A DNA stretch of 12,082 nucleotides from Microcaldota archaeon (GCA_016207225.1 JACQQB010000002.1:1-12082); one strand, 5' to 3'; numbered from the stretch's first letter, positions 1 through 8,067 are shown. Notes: a model not told the origin generated them from the letters alone. Numbers and translations: made by a program.

Positions 1-133
1 CTGTAAACTCTATCTCTCTTCTATTTTCTTCTTCACCTACAATCTCTCTAAATATAGTCCTTGCAACTTCCCTTTCTCTGACAGGATCAACATTAAAGTC
101 ATCTCTAAGTGGCTCCTGATCTCCCCATTTCAT
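1..133 (-). CDS. N-terminal fragment of an unknown charged protein (cut by window edge)
   Basis: An open frame runs leftward from an ATG at 133-131 to the window edge without a stop, giving 44 codons. The visible residues begin MKWGDQEPLRDDFNVD and go on with a highly charged Glu/Arg-rich stretch that looks helical. I do not recognise a family. No convincing ribosome site precedes the ATG, but a TATA-like element lies about 29 nt upstream, the spacing expected for a leaderless archaeal transcript. The gene would be divergent from the one at 265. It is too short a fragment to be sure; support comes from the uninterrupted frame, non-random composition and the promoter spacing. Confidence 0.5.
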   Translation of the reverse strand, partial: MKWGDQEPLRDDFNVDPVREREVARTIFREIVGEEENRREIEFT

Positions 134-157
134 ATTTTCAATTATTCAGTCGAACAT

Positions 158-166
158 AATTATAAT
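158..166 (-). promoter_or_regulatory. TATA-like box for the leftward edge gene
   Basis: On the minus strand the sequence reads ATTATAATTATG around these positions. Its centre is about 29 nt upstream of the ATG at 133, which matches leaderless archaeal promoters, where transcription starts at or next to the start codon. Seen by eye only; in AT-rich DNA such boxes also arise by chance. Confidence 0.4.
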
Positions 167-224
167 CCTTCCGTCGTGAATATTCCATTCATACCAATAT
201 AATTCTTTTACGAATGTCGTAGAT

Positions 225-234
225 AAATTATATT
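225..234 (+). promoter_or_regulatory. TATA-like box for the 265 gene
   Basis: AAATTATATT lies about 35 nt before the ATG at 265. With the usual 25-27 nt from TATA centre to start site, transcription would begin near 255-258 and leave a leader of under 10 nt. A purine stretch (AAGGAAGGG) sits directly before the ATG, so it would be partly or wholly at the 5' end of the transcript. Confidence 0.4.
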
Positions 235-264
235 AAGAGCCTAAGACAGAATAAAGGAAGGGAC

Positions 265-1281
265 ATGTCTTTACCCATCACAGCTTTCCAACTACAGACG
301 GCGGAGAGACATAGTCTAGCTCTACTACCTACAAAGAAACCTAAAACTCCTTTAGAGCAAAATGAAGAAATATTACAACGCCATTTACCCCCACCTTATG
401 CAAAATGGGTTTCTAACTTAATCTCTAACCTAAAACAAAGGCTAAACAACGAAAATGATGTTTTACTGGTTACTGGAAGGATAATCGATATTCTATTAAC
501 AAAAAAAGCAAAAACTGAAACTATAAAAAATTTGCAAGTGATTCATTGTGATGAAGGAGTAAAAGAAAGAACTCTATTATTCAACAGGATAGAGGAGCAC
601 ATTACTGATTTGTTTTCAGACCCTATGAACTCTCCTACTGCACTACTAAGAAAAATTATGCAGTTCTTAACTTCACTCTACTCGTTACAGCCAGAGCAAA
701 TAGACAAAATACTCCCATTCTTCATTAAAATGCAAGTAAGCAACAACTACCATGAACCTAGCTTCGATATTAACAAAATCAACAACGCAATAAACAAACT
801 AGAACATCTAAAATACGAAGGACTGGATGAAATAAGATCCAGGGTCCTTTCAATCCTTTCAAAATCCAGGATTAAAGAAGCAGAGGAATGGATTCTGGAC
901 TACCTAGAGCATAATAAAAAGCAGTTTAGAAATTTCATGCTCCGGGATCTCAGTCAAATCGAAAAATTTCTAATCGGCAATCTCTCAGAAGATGACCTTA
1001 AAAAAACCCTAGTACCTGTTTACATCTCCCTCGCATTCACAAGAAAAGTAAAGTGTTATGTTGAGGCTATGAAAAAGTTAGAGGGAAAATATGCCGATAC
1101 TGAAAACTATGAAAACTACAAAGAGCAGTTAATCCAACTTATGGATAAACATCGCCGCCTATGCTATTCCAACAAGGTTACCTTAGACCCAAGAACTGGC
1201 CTTATTAAAATAAACAAGAGATTCTTCCTAGACATCATTGATAATGTTCAATCTATAGCCAAAGAGTTCAACCTAGATTGA
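265..1281 (+). CDS. Unknown helical protein, first of a tandem paralog pair
   Basis: This 338-residue protein belongs to no family I recognise. It has no signal peptide or membrane segment and should be cytoplasmic. After a loose N-terminus of about 40 residues (KKPKTP, LPPPY), it is predicted to be almost entirely amphipathic helix, rich in Lys, Asn, Leu and Ile. The C-terminal part holds a distinctive DPRTG motif at residues 308-312 inside a likely beta hairpin (KVTLDPRTGLIKI), then a final helix. Comparison by eye with the next protein suggests distant homology: PVYISLAFT at 251-259 matches PVTLNILLFT there, and DPRTG matches DPATG. Relative to that protein it seems to carry an extra helical stretch around 160-250. 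Its TGA stop lies 11 nt before the ATG of the next gene, so the two are surely co-transcribed. Function unknown. Confidence 0.85.
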   Translation: MSLPITAFQLQTAERHSLALLPTKKPKTPLEQNEEILQRHLPPPYAKWVSNLISNLKQRLNNENDVLLVTGRIIDILLTKKAKTETIKNLQVIHCDEGVKERTLLFNRIEEHITDLFSDPMNSPTALLRKIMQFLTSLYSLQPEQIDKILPFFIKMQVSNNYHEPSFDINKINNAINKLEHLKYEGLDEIRSRVLSILSKSRIKEAEEWILDYLEHNKKQFRNFMLRDLSQIEKFLIGNLSEDDLKKTLVPVYISLAFTRKVKCYVEAMKKLEGKYADTENYENYKEQLIQLMDKHRRLCYSNKVTLDPRTGLIKINKRFFLDIIDNVQSIAKEFNLD

Positions 1282-1292
1282 GGGTGGTAAAA

Positions 1293-2717
1293 ATGAGTTT
1301 AGCCCAATTCCCAAAAAAACAGCCTGAACCAATGCCAAGGGACTGGCGCACTACTGTTCATGAAATCAAAATCCAGCTCCGCTTGCCAATTACTGAAGGC
1401 CTTCAAGCCGTACCTGACAGTAAAACAGAAGCAAGAAAACTAGCCAGAAGCATTGATCTGGACGGGTTCTTCAATTATCTCTCCAGGGTCTACTCTCAAG
1501 AAGAAATGCTTGTATTCACAGAAAAAATTCTCGAAATTCTGAAAAGGGAAGACAATAACCCTTTATTCAGTGATGAGCGTCCTCTCGCCTTGAAAGATCA
1601 CTTTGCAGAGCAAGCAAAACTCGATAGAATGCAAAGAATAGTAACCGGCTTCTCCAGGCTATACGCAACAGAAGTACCGATGGCTGATCTAATAACGGCA
1701 CTAAATGACTTGGTATCCTACCAATATGTAGACCTTAAGAAAAAAATCCCAGTAACTCTAAACATCCTCCTATTCACAATAAAAGCCGAGGCTTCTAAAA
1801 AATTCGAGGCTGAACTGGAGCATGAAATAGAAGACAAACGAACTGTTGACATAATATCAAGGCAAAAAAGTTTCGAACGCCTATTCGAGTATCTAAGGAG
1901 GAAGATTGCTCATGACTTAAGCTCTTCAATTTCTCTCAGAAAGTGCGAGAGCCTATGGTTCGATATTCTAAACAATGAAGGAAGAAACCTCATAACTGCT
2001 CGTTACGATCCGGCAACTGGAAATTTTGACATAGGGTTCAACTTCCAAGTACTAAATAAAATCTCCACTGCAGTTCAAGAACAAGAGGATAAACTAAGAT
2101 CAGACTACTATACCTTCAGGCAGTCCAAAAATGGTGCAGTACCCGACTTCATAATAGAAAGTTTAGCAGAGTGGTGCTTATTGGCACAGGTGGAACTACT
2201 GCTAAAAAGAAAACGTGGGGTAAAAGTAGACGATTCAGACCTAGAATTCATAAGGAATGCGTACACCGAATCCTTGAAAGTCCTTCAAGGAGAATCAAAA
2301 GCATTCAAGCTAGACTATTCCGTTGTAATTCATGGAATCAAAGGCGTAGACGGAATCAATGGCATAGTCAAAATAACTGAAAAATACGATTTACCTGAAT
2401 TCAGGGAAGATGACAGCCAGATTTCAAGGTATGAAATAAAGCGTTTAAGGCAATATCTCCTCAACGAACTTCTCAACAACGTTCTCGATAGACATACCAA
2501 AGTAACACAAGAAAAACCCAAATCACAAGAAGCACAGCATGTAACTCAAGACTTAAACTTCCTGACAAATCTTATCAACACCTACGAAAATGCAATCCTA
2601 AGATGGACAGGAACACTTTCCAGATCACAGTATAAACACAATATCAAATCCCTAGCAGATCTAGCCAATAGATATGGGGCACAACAATTCATTCAATCAG
2701 AGGATCACATGTTCTAA
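1293..2717 (+). CDS. Unknown protein, second of a tandem paralog pair
   Basis: This 474-residue protein is soluble, mostly helical and of no family I know. I chose the ATG at 1293 because GAGGGTGG sits 5 nt upstream as a ribosome site; a TTG at 1278 in the same frame would place that site inside the gene. The N-terminus is Pro-rich and loose (FPKKQPEPMPRDW). Residues about 59-145 and 150-260 align by eye with the preceding protein, including PVTLNILLFT at 153-162 and DPATG at 239-243. A C-terminal region of about 210 residues is unique to this copy; it holds a Gly-rich segment (IHGIKGVDGINGIVKI, about 346-361) that looks like beta strands, then more helices. The shared N-terminal start MSL and tandem order fit a duplication. 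No catalytic or metal-binding motif is evident. Confidence 0.85.
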   Translation: MSLAQFPKKQPEPMPRDWRTTVHEIKIQLRLPITEGLQAVPDSKTEARKLARSIDLDGFFNYLSRVYSQEEMLVFTEKILEILKREDNNPLFSDERPLALKDHFAEQAKLDRMQRIVTGFSRLYATEVPMADLITALNDLVSYQYVDLKKKIPVTLNILLFTIKAEASKKFEAELEHEIEDKRTVDIISRQKSFERLFEYLRRKIAHDLSSSISLRKCESLWFDILNNEGRNLITARYDPATGNFDIGFNFQVLNKISTAVQEQEDKLRSDYYTFRQSKNGAVPDFIIESLAEWCLLAQVELLLKRKRGVKVDDSDLEFIRNAYTESLKVLQGESKAFKLDYSVVIHGIKGVDGINGIVKITEKYDLPEFREDDSQISRYEIKRLRQYLLNELLNNVLDRHTKVTQEKPKSQEAQHVTQDLNFLTNLINTYENAILRWTGTLSRSQYKHNIKSLADLANRYGAQQFIQSEDHMF

Positions 2718-2737
2718 AACTAATGGCCAATCGTAGA

Positions 2738-2746
2738 GTTTATTAA
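2738..2746 (+). promoter_or_regulatory. Possible TATA box of the aro operon
   Basis: GTTTATTAA is centred about 36 nt before the aroD ATG, in the only gap (60 nt) between the unknown pair and the aro genes. The predicted start site near 2768-2770 would leave a very short leader, like that inferred for the gene at 265. Weak match; read-through from the upstream pair is equally possible. Confidence 0.3.
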
Positions 2747-2777
2747 CTCCCCATTCAAATAATCCTTTGTTGATAGG

Positions 2778-3449
2778 ATGAAGCCAAGAATTGCAGTAGC
2801 CTTACAAGCAAAGAGCATAAGTGAGCTCAGAAAACTAATAAAAAAAGCAGAGAAAAAAGCCGATTTTCTGGAATTGAGATTAGATTACCTGTCCAATTTT
2901 AACGGAATTAAGAATCTACTGAAAACTATCCATAAACCTACAATACTGACTCTTCGCCCGACATGGGAAGGTGGGAAATACAAGGGAAGTGAGGCTAAAA
3001 GAATCAACACTCTAAAAGATTTAATCCCACTCACAAAATTCCTAGATATCGAATTAGACTCCAAAAGGGTTGCTGAAATAAAAACTTCCTGCAAAAGGGC
3101 AGGAACTAAACTCATAATCTCCAAGCATTTCTTCAACTCTACACCAACCAACAAAATACTTAAGAAAATTCTCAAAAAACAAATTTCTCTAGGTGCGGAT
3201 ATCTGCAAGCTAGTCACCTTTGCAAATAAGTTTGAGGACAACTTAACAGTACTTGATTTAGTAAGACTCACGAGTAAAAAAACAAAAATAGTTTCATTCT
3301 GCATGGGCGAACTTGGTGTGGCTTCCCGCATTTTATCAACTTTGGAAGGAGCCTACTTCACGTTTGCGTGCCTGGAATACGGAAAAGAAACTGCAAAAGG
3401 GCAGGTGAGCATAAACGATATGCTCAAACTTTATGACTTATTGGTGTAG
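2778..3449 (+). CDS. aroD: 3-dehydroquinate dehydratase, type I
   Basis: The enzyme dehydrates 3-dehydroquinate to 3-dehydroshikimate in the shikimate pathway through a Schiff base in a TIM barrel. The 223 residues fit the compact archaeal type I form. Visible family positions are ELR-D at 32-36 (substrate contacts), R60 in TLRPTWEGG, LDIE with E92, the catalytic His in SKHFF (H117), the Schiff-base Lys in ADICK (K144), the CMGELG-ASR segment with R184, and KGQ with Q209 near the C-terminus. All expected catalytic residues are present, so it should be active. The start ATG has only a weak ribosome site (GATAGG). It is first of a tight run with aroE, 3 nt downstream, and aroK, so the three should be made together. 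Confidence 0.95.
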   Translation: MKPRIAVALQAKSISELRKLIKKAEKKADFLELRLDYLSNFNGIKNLLKTIHKPTILTLRPTWEGGKYKGSEAKRINTLKDLIPLTKFLDIELDSKRVAEIKTSCKRAGTKLIISKHFFNSTPTNKILKKILKKQISLGADICKLVTFANKFEDNLTVLDLVRLTSKKTKIVSFCMGELGVASRILSTLEGAYFTFACLEYGKETAKGQVSINDMLKLYDLLV

Positions 3450-3452
3450 TCT

Positions 3453-4301
3453 ATGTCAACCAACAATATCCAAATATGCTGCGTGATTGGTCACCCTGTA
3501 AAACACTCACTTTCTCCAGCAATGCACAATGCAGCTTTCAGAAAACTGAAACTTAACTACACTTACCTAGCTCTTCCAGTCCTAAGGGAAGAGTTGAAAA
3601 TTACTCTTGATGCCCTAAAACTTATCAATACAAAAGGTCTAAATGTCACAATACCTCATAAGGTAGAAGTTTTGAAATATCTTGACAAAATAGACCCGCT
3701 TGCTAAAAAAATTGGTGCAGTGAACACCATTGTAAACATAAAAAACAAACTAATTGGTTACAACACTGATGCCTATGGGGCAATAGATGCCTTAGGACAC
3801 AAAGGTGTTAGACTAAAAGACAAAAATGTAGTAGTTCTAGGTTCAGGAGGCTCAGCAAGGGCAATAACATTCGCACTTTTACAAGAGAAAGCTTCCTCCA
3901 TAACTGTACTTAACAGAACACCTTCAAATGCTTTCTCACTCATCCAAGAACTTGGCACAAGTTCTACTTCTTCAGGGGCTGGCGAACTAAATAACTCGAA
4001 CTTAAAAAAATACTTAGACTCAGCAGACATATGCATAAACACGACTTCCCTTGGCATGACTCCAAGAGTAAACTCCTCTCCTGTTCCAAAGCGTTTGCTG
4101 AATAAAAACTTAACAATGTTCGATATAGTGTATAACCCCAGGATGACTAAACTACTGAAAGAAGCTAAAAATAAGGGTTGCAACATAATATCAGGTGAGC
4201 TAATGCTACTCTACCAGGGTGCTAGAGCATTTAAATTATTCACAGGCAAGAATCCACCCTTAGGCATAATGCTTAAAACAATCATAAAAAACCTCAAGTG
4301 A
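3453..4301 (+). CDS. aroE: Shikimate dehydrogenase (NADPH)
   Basis: AroE reduces 3-dehydroshikimate to shikimate, the step after AroD. The 282 residues show both domains. The substrate domain has GHPVKHSLSPAMHN (13-26, with the SLS substrate-binding serines), the NVTIPHK segment with catalytic Lys K70, N91 in GAVNT, and D106 in YNTDAYG. The Rossmann domain has GSGGSAR (130-136) and the NRT motif (154-156) typical of NADP preference. NTTSLGM (196-202), YNP (227-229) and Q255 in LLYQGA complete the active-site signature. The ATG follows the aroD stop by 3 nt, with GGTG about 6 nt before it, suggesting translational coupling. The segment 166-183 between the Rossmann strands is Ser/Gly-rich and loosely conserved. 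Nothing suggests the quinate/shikimate YdiB-type specificity, but that cannot be excluded. Confidence 0.96.
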   Translation: MSTNNIQICCVIGHPVKHSLSPAMHNAAFRKLKLNYTYLALPVLREELKITLDALKLINTKGLNVTIPHKVEVLKYLDKIDPLAKKIGAVNTIVNIKNKLIGYNTDAYGAIDALGHKGVRLKDKNVVVLGSGGSARAITFALLQEKASSITVLNRTPSNAFSLIQELGTSSTSSGAGELNNSNLKKYLDSADICINTTSLGMTPRVNSSPVPKRLLNKNLTMFDIVYNPRMTKLLKEAKNKGCNIISGELMLLYQGARAFKLFTGKNPPLGIMLKTIIKNLK

Positions 4302-4304
4302 TCC
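4298..4304 (+). promoter_or_regulatory. Ribosome binding site of aroK overlapping the aroE stop
   Basis: GTGATCC is complementary to the GGAUCAC segment of the archaeal 16S rRNA 3' end and ends one base before the aroK ATG. It contains the aroE TGA stop (4299-4301). This is an unusually close, shifted Shine-Dalgarno; it favours the ATG at 4306 and suggests re-initiation after aroE. Confidence 0.45.
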
Positions 4305-4305
4305 T

Positions 4306-4803
4306 ATGAACATAATACTTCTGGGCTTTATGGGAACCGGAAAAACATCAGTAGGCAAAAAACTGTCAGGAAAGCTTTCAATGCATTACATAGACACTGA
4401 TGAAATGATAGAAAAAGAAGTCAAGCTGGAAATATGGCGCATATTCGCTGAGTTTGGAGAACAATACTTCCGAGAAATTGAGAAAAAAGCAATAGAAAAA
4501 GTTTCAAAACTCGACAACTATGTCATTTCTACTGGCGGTGGAATGGTTTTATTCGAAGAAAACATAAAAAATCTAAAAAAACACGGGAAGCTGATTTGCT
4601 TAACTGCAAGCCCTGAAGAAATATACAAACGAATTGAAAAAGAAACACACAGGCCACTGCTCAAAACTCCCGATGCAAAAACAAAAATAAGGGAACTGCT
4701 TAAGTTAAGGGCACCCCTATATGCAAAAGCAGATCATATTATAGATACCACTAATCTAAATGTAGATGAAGTAGTTGAAAAAATTGAAAAATTAATAAGG
4801 TGA
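4306..4803 (+). CDS. aroK: Shikimate kinase, bacterial P-loop (AroK/AroL) type
   Basis: The enzyme phosphorylates shikimate at the 3-OH using ATP. The 165 residues match the bacterial AroK/AroL fold rather than the GHMP-type shikimate kinase usual in archaea. Visible motifs are Walker A GFMGTGKTS (7-15), DTD at 30-32, IFAEFGEQYFREIE (46-59) with the shikimate-contacting Arg R56, the GGG triplet (77-79), the lid RPLL with R116, and R-APLY (135-139) with the adenine/phosphate-contacting Arg. Length is normal and nothing is missing. It starts 4 nt after the aroE stop and is followed by the next gene after 4 nt, so it sits inside a four-gene operon. An archaeal context with this kinase points to ancient or recent transfer from bacteria, or displacement of the GHMP form; codon use shows no obvious break by eye. 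Confidence 0.95.
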   Translation: MNIILLGFMGTGKTSVGKKLSGKLSMHYIDTDEMIEKEVKLEIWRIFAEFGEQYFREIEKKAIEKVSKLDNYVISTGGGMVLFEENIKNLKKHGKLICLTASPEEIYKRIEKETHRPLLKTPDAKTKIRELLKLRAPLYAKADHIIDTTNLNVDEVVEKIEKLIR

Positions 4804-4807
4804 ATAA

Positions 4808-6172
4808 GTGAAACCAATCCATTTTGTATTCATAATAAGCTTTCTACCATTACTTGTAAATGCATGCACTTTTGCCGAAAAATTAGAGGTTCAAGTTTTT
4901 GACCAGCAAAATAAAGGCATAGAAACGGCTCAAGTAATAATCACCTACCAAAAAAATACCAACCTAACCATCGATGGTAAAATAGCTGGTTTTACTGATG
5001 AAAACGGCATTTTCACAACTCAATTATGCAACAATGTACACCCTGACATAGCCGACTCATTCTACACGATTGAGGTCAAAACCACATCCAAGAGCGAAAC
5101 GCGTAAAACTAGGTATGGGGAAAATACTCACGTAAAACCAGGTTTGCACTACGAATCTTTCACATTGCCAACTACATACCAAAAAATGACAATAGTGGTT
5201 CGAGATGGCTCAAACAACACCTATTCAAATTTACCGGTAACTCTAACTTCTCCTTACACAATAACTCGCAGAACAGATGCTAACGGAGCTACTTACTTCT
5301 CCATCGAATCCTTTAATTCTTTTACAGTCTTCACCTCATATGAGGGAGTAAATGTAACTGAATCCTTCAACTCTGGAAATGAATCCAGGACCTATTACCT
5401 AAATCTTCCAATATTCAAGACTTATGTCCTAGTCAATGTTCTAGATGAAACCAATTCCGGAATTGAAAATGCGACTGTAATCTTAACAGACACAATAACA
5501 CGGGTAAACTATACCAACTTCAATGGCAGGGCAAGTTTCTACAATATAAACAGCACTTCTGTAGAAATTCTTGTGGAATTCCAGGATGTTCGCTTTGAGC
5601 AAAAATACAATCTGCTAGAATCAAGGATAATCAACATTCCGTTTGATTTAAACCCAATTAACTTCATTTCTTTCCACACCAACATAAGCAAAGACAATGA
5701 GACTTGCTCTATCAATTTCTATGCGAATGTTTCTAATAAAAGAAGAACTGCCAGCTCAACCGAAGCTGACCTCAACTATTCATTTGATAAATCCTCCTGG
5801 TCTGTTGAAAAAATGTCTAATCTTACCAACAAATCAGAAACCATCCTATTCTTCTATTCCACACCCTGTCCTAACAACGATTCCTTCGACATCTACTACA
5901 CGATTAAGGCAAGCGATAAATACAGTTCAAGGGAAACTGGCCCAGACCAATTCGGGATAAAGCCTCCAATATACTTCAACCAAACAAATCAAAATGCTTC
6001 TGGCAATGCAACTATCTCTAACGACACCAAACCACCTGAGCCTGAAAAAAAACCAGTTGAAACGACTATCGACTTCCTGATTACAATCTTCTCTCTATTC
6101 ATTGTAGGACTAGGCGCAATAACTCTAGTACTAATAATCCTCCACATTCTAAAAAGAGAAAAGAAAAATTAA
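4808..6172 (+). CDS. Secreted, membrane-anchored, heavily glycosylated surface protein with Ig-like repeats
   Basis: This 454-residue protein starts with GTG, preceded by GGTGA at the aroK stop. It has an N-terminal signal peptide (residues 1 to about 23, hydrophobic FVFIISFLPLLV) and one C-terminal membrane helix (about 421-448), followed by the basic tail LKREKKN, so the body faces outside. Three beta-sandwich repeats resembling carboxypeptidase regulatory-like or Ig-like domains lie at about 26-75, 127-167 and 206-247; each has the pattern V-hydrophobic-D...-G-x-x-x-A-x-V followed by a D-x-N-G or N-x-N-G turn. A fourth domain of different type (about 286-388) precedes a Pro/Glu stalk (409-417). 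There are 18 N-x-S/T sequons, strongly suggesting N-glycosylation. Cys at 20, 74, 300 and 354 may pair or, for C20, mark cleavage. Function unknown; cell-surface adhesion or envelope role is inference. Confidence 0.85.
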   Translation: MKPIHFVFIISFLPLLVNACTFAEKLEVQVFDQQNKGIETAQVIITYQKNTNLTIDGKIAGFTDENGIFTTQLCNNVHPDIADSFYTIEVKTTSKSETRKTRYGENTHVKPGLHYESFTLPTTYQKMTIVVRDGSNNTYSNLPVTLTSPYTITRRTDANGATYFSIESFNSFTVFTSYEGVNVTESFNSGNESRTYYLNLPIFKTYVLVNVLDETNSGIENATVILTDTITRVNYTNFNGRASFYNINSTSVEILVEFQDVRFEQKYNLLESRIINIPFDLNPINFISFHTNISKDNETCSINFYANVSNKRRTASSTEADLNYSFDKSSWSVEKMSNLTNKSETILFFYSTPCPNNDSFDIYYTIKASDKYSSRETGPDQFGIKPPIYFNQTNQNASGNATISNDTKPPEPEKKPVETTIDFLITIFSLFIVGLGAITLVLIILHILKREKKN

Positions 6173-6174
6173 CT

Positions 6175-8067
6175 CTATCTTAACCTAATTGCATCCAGAT
6201 TCATCGGAGCTCTGCTTTCTATGTGCGCTAGCTTGCTTATTGTCCTTGCCCATTCCTCGCACTTGCTCTCTTCTCCATGCAGTGTGAACACTCTTTCAGG
6301 TGTAGGCCTGACGCTTCTTATAAAATTCATTAGCTGATTCCTGTCGCTGTGCCCACTAAATCCTTCTACGGTTTCAACACGCATATTCATCTTCAGGGTT
6401 TCAAGCTTTCCATCCTCTCCCAGTATCGGCACTTCCTTCGACCCTTTCTGTATTTTTCTTCCCAATGACCCTGAGGACTGATAACCAACGAAGACTAAAA
6501 GATTCTTCTCATTGTCCGCCAACATCTTCAGATATTCCACGGAGGGCCCTCCGCTCAACATACCAGAAGGGGCCAAGATTACACACGGATCTCCGTTTAC
6601 TATCTCTTCTCTGTTCTTCTTAACTGCCTCAAATGTCTTTGATTCGAATGGGCTGTCATTACTCAAAATCCTTCTTTGCAAGTTCTGTCTCAAGTATTCC
6701 GGGTAAGCAGTATGGATTGCAGAAGCCTCCAGAATCATACCATCGATATAAACCTTATAGTTGAAATCAGGATTTTGGTGGGCATATTCCTCTAATACCA
6801 ACATTATCTCCTGGGATCTTCCAACTGAGAAAACTGGCACTAGCACTTTACCCCTGTTGTCCAAAGTCTGCTTTATTGTAGCACAAAGCCTCATGTCTCC
6901 TTCCTGCCTTTGAGGCATGATGTCATCCCTTCCACCATAAGTGCTCTCTATGAACAAAGTCTCAACTCTTGGGAAAGATGTGTTGGCAGGCTCAAACAGC
7001 TTACTGTAACCAAATTTCATATCTCCTGAGTAAACCAAATTATGCAGCCCTTCACCAATATGCAAGTGAACCATTGAACTGCCAAGAATATGGCTTGCAT
7101 TATGGAAGGTTAGCTTTATCTCGGGGCTTATATCTGTAACTTCCTCATAATCCCTAACTATGCACCTGTTCAACATTTTCCTCACATCTTTTTCACTGTA
7201 AGGGGCCTTACCCGTTGACTTATTCAAAATATCAATATAGTCAAACTGCAAAAGGACCATCAAGTCCCGTGTTGGCGCAGTACAATAAATGGGCCCATCA
7301 TACCCGTAAGCATAGAGGTAAGGCACAAAGCCCATATGATCCAAGTGTGAATGTGTAACTATCACAGCATCCAGCTGGTCAAGCATCAAGTTCATGGCAT
7401 TAAGATACGGAAATGCTTTAGTACCCTCAGGTGTTTCAGGATTTACGCCACAGTCTATCAATATCTTGTTATTCGGTGTCTGAACCAATATACAAGTTCT
7501 ACCAACTTCCCTAAAGCCACCCAAAGCAGTAACCTTAACCCAGTCACTCTTAACCAAAGGTGTGCCTATCTTCTTCCCCAAGCCAACCAAGAATTTCCTC
7601 CTATTCTCCGATTCCTTCAGCAAAGATGACCTAATGCCCTTTATAGTTTCTGAAGGCATAGTGGGCGTTCTCAAAATTCGCTGTGCCCACCCTGTCTGCA
7701 ATATAACCTCCTTTAAAGTAGCCCCACCCTTGCCTATAACCAAACCAGGCTTTAATGACTCGATCCAGACTTCCCCAAACTCCGGGCAGAATCTTATGTC
7801 TGAAACTCCTGCTTCTACTGGTAACAATTCCTTTATTTTTTTCAAAGCATCATCAGGAGGCAATAAAGCGCTAGAATCGCTTCTGACTATTATTCTCTTC
7901 CTAAGGGTAGTGGCTAACCTTTTAATCAACGTTTCATCTGCATAAAAAGCCTTTATGTTCTTCAGATAAAGGACAATGTCTGGTCCTTCACATTCTGCCT
8001 TCGTTAACTGTGCTTCTGGAGGTAATATGTCCTCTACTCTCTTATGAAGCTCTGCAAAGTTGTTCAA
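6175..8067 (-). CDS. aCPSF1 (FttA) ribonuclease, KH plus metallo-beta-lactamase/beta-CASP
   Basis: This is the archaeal homologue of CPSF73, an endo/exonuclease that trims RNA 3' ends and acts as the transcription termination factor in studied archaea. The 630 residues match the family length. Residues 1 to about 145 form the KH region, with GKGG at 112-115. The metallo-beta-lactamase core follows: THSHLDH (238-244), ASHILGS with H326, and SGD with D349, all zinc ligands. Beta-CASP motifs are motif A E374 (FIEST), motif B H573 (FSGHSD) and motif C H597 (LHGE). The start is TTG, supported by AAAGGAGGG 8 nt upstream and no better ATG. It lies 96 nt after the proteasome gene and its stop is 2 nt from a convergent gene, so its own 3' end must fall inside that gene. 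All catalytic residues are intact. Confidence 0.97.
   Translation of the reverse strand: MNNFAELHKRVEDILPPEAQLTKAECEGPDIVLYLKNIKAFYADETLIKRLATTLRKRIIVRSDSSALLPPDDALKKIKELLPVEAGVSDIRFCPEFGEVWIESLKPGLVIGKGGATLKEVILQTGWAQRILRTPTMPSETIKGIRSSLLKESENRRKFLVGLGKKIGTPLVKSDWVKVTALGGFREVGRTCILVQTPNNKILIDCGVNPETPEGTKAFPYLNAMNLMLDQLDAVIVTHSHLDHMGFVPYLYAYGYDGPIYCTAPTRDLMVLLQFDYIDILNKSTGKAPYSEKDVRKMLNRCIVRDYEEVTDISPEIKLTFHNASHILGSSMVHLHIGEGLHNLVYSGDMKFGYSKLFEPANTSFPRVETLFIESTYGGRDDIMPQRQEGDMRLCATIKQTLDNRGKVLVPVFSVGRSQEIMLVLEEYAHQNPDFNYKVYIDGMILEASAIHTAYPEYLRQNLQRRILSNDSPFESKTFEAVKKNREEIVNGDPCVILAPSGMLSGGPSVEYLKMLADNEKNLLVFVGYQSSGSLGRKIQKGSKEVPILGEDGKLETLKMNMRVETVEGFSGHSDRNQLMNFIRSVRPTPERVFTLHGEESKCEEWARTISKLAHIESRAPMNLDAIRLR

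Noticed and set aside
1278..1292. TTG start for the 474-residue protein at 1278, giving five extra residues
   Set aside because: It would overlap the previous stop and place the clear GAGGGTGG ribosome site inside the gene; the ATG at 1293 fits that site.
2885..3331. 148-codon open frame on the minus strand inside aroD
   Set aside because: It is the antisense shadow of a confirmed gene with all catalytic residues, has no ribosome site, and its translation lacks normal domain character.
3773..4186. 137-codon minus-strand frame inside aroE
   Set aside because: Antisense shadow of a confirmed enzyme; no promoter or ribosome site.
4859..4870. Lipoprotein attachment at Cys20 of the surface protein
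   Set aside because: The preceding residues VNA do not fit a good lipobox, and the protein has its own C-terminal membrane anchor, so ordinary signal cleavage is more likely.
7562..7945. 127-codon plus-strand frame inside the KH region of aCPSF1
   Set aside because: Antisense to a well-conserved region, with Ser/Phe/Pro-rich shadow-like composition.
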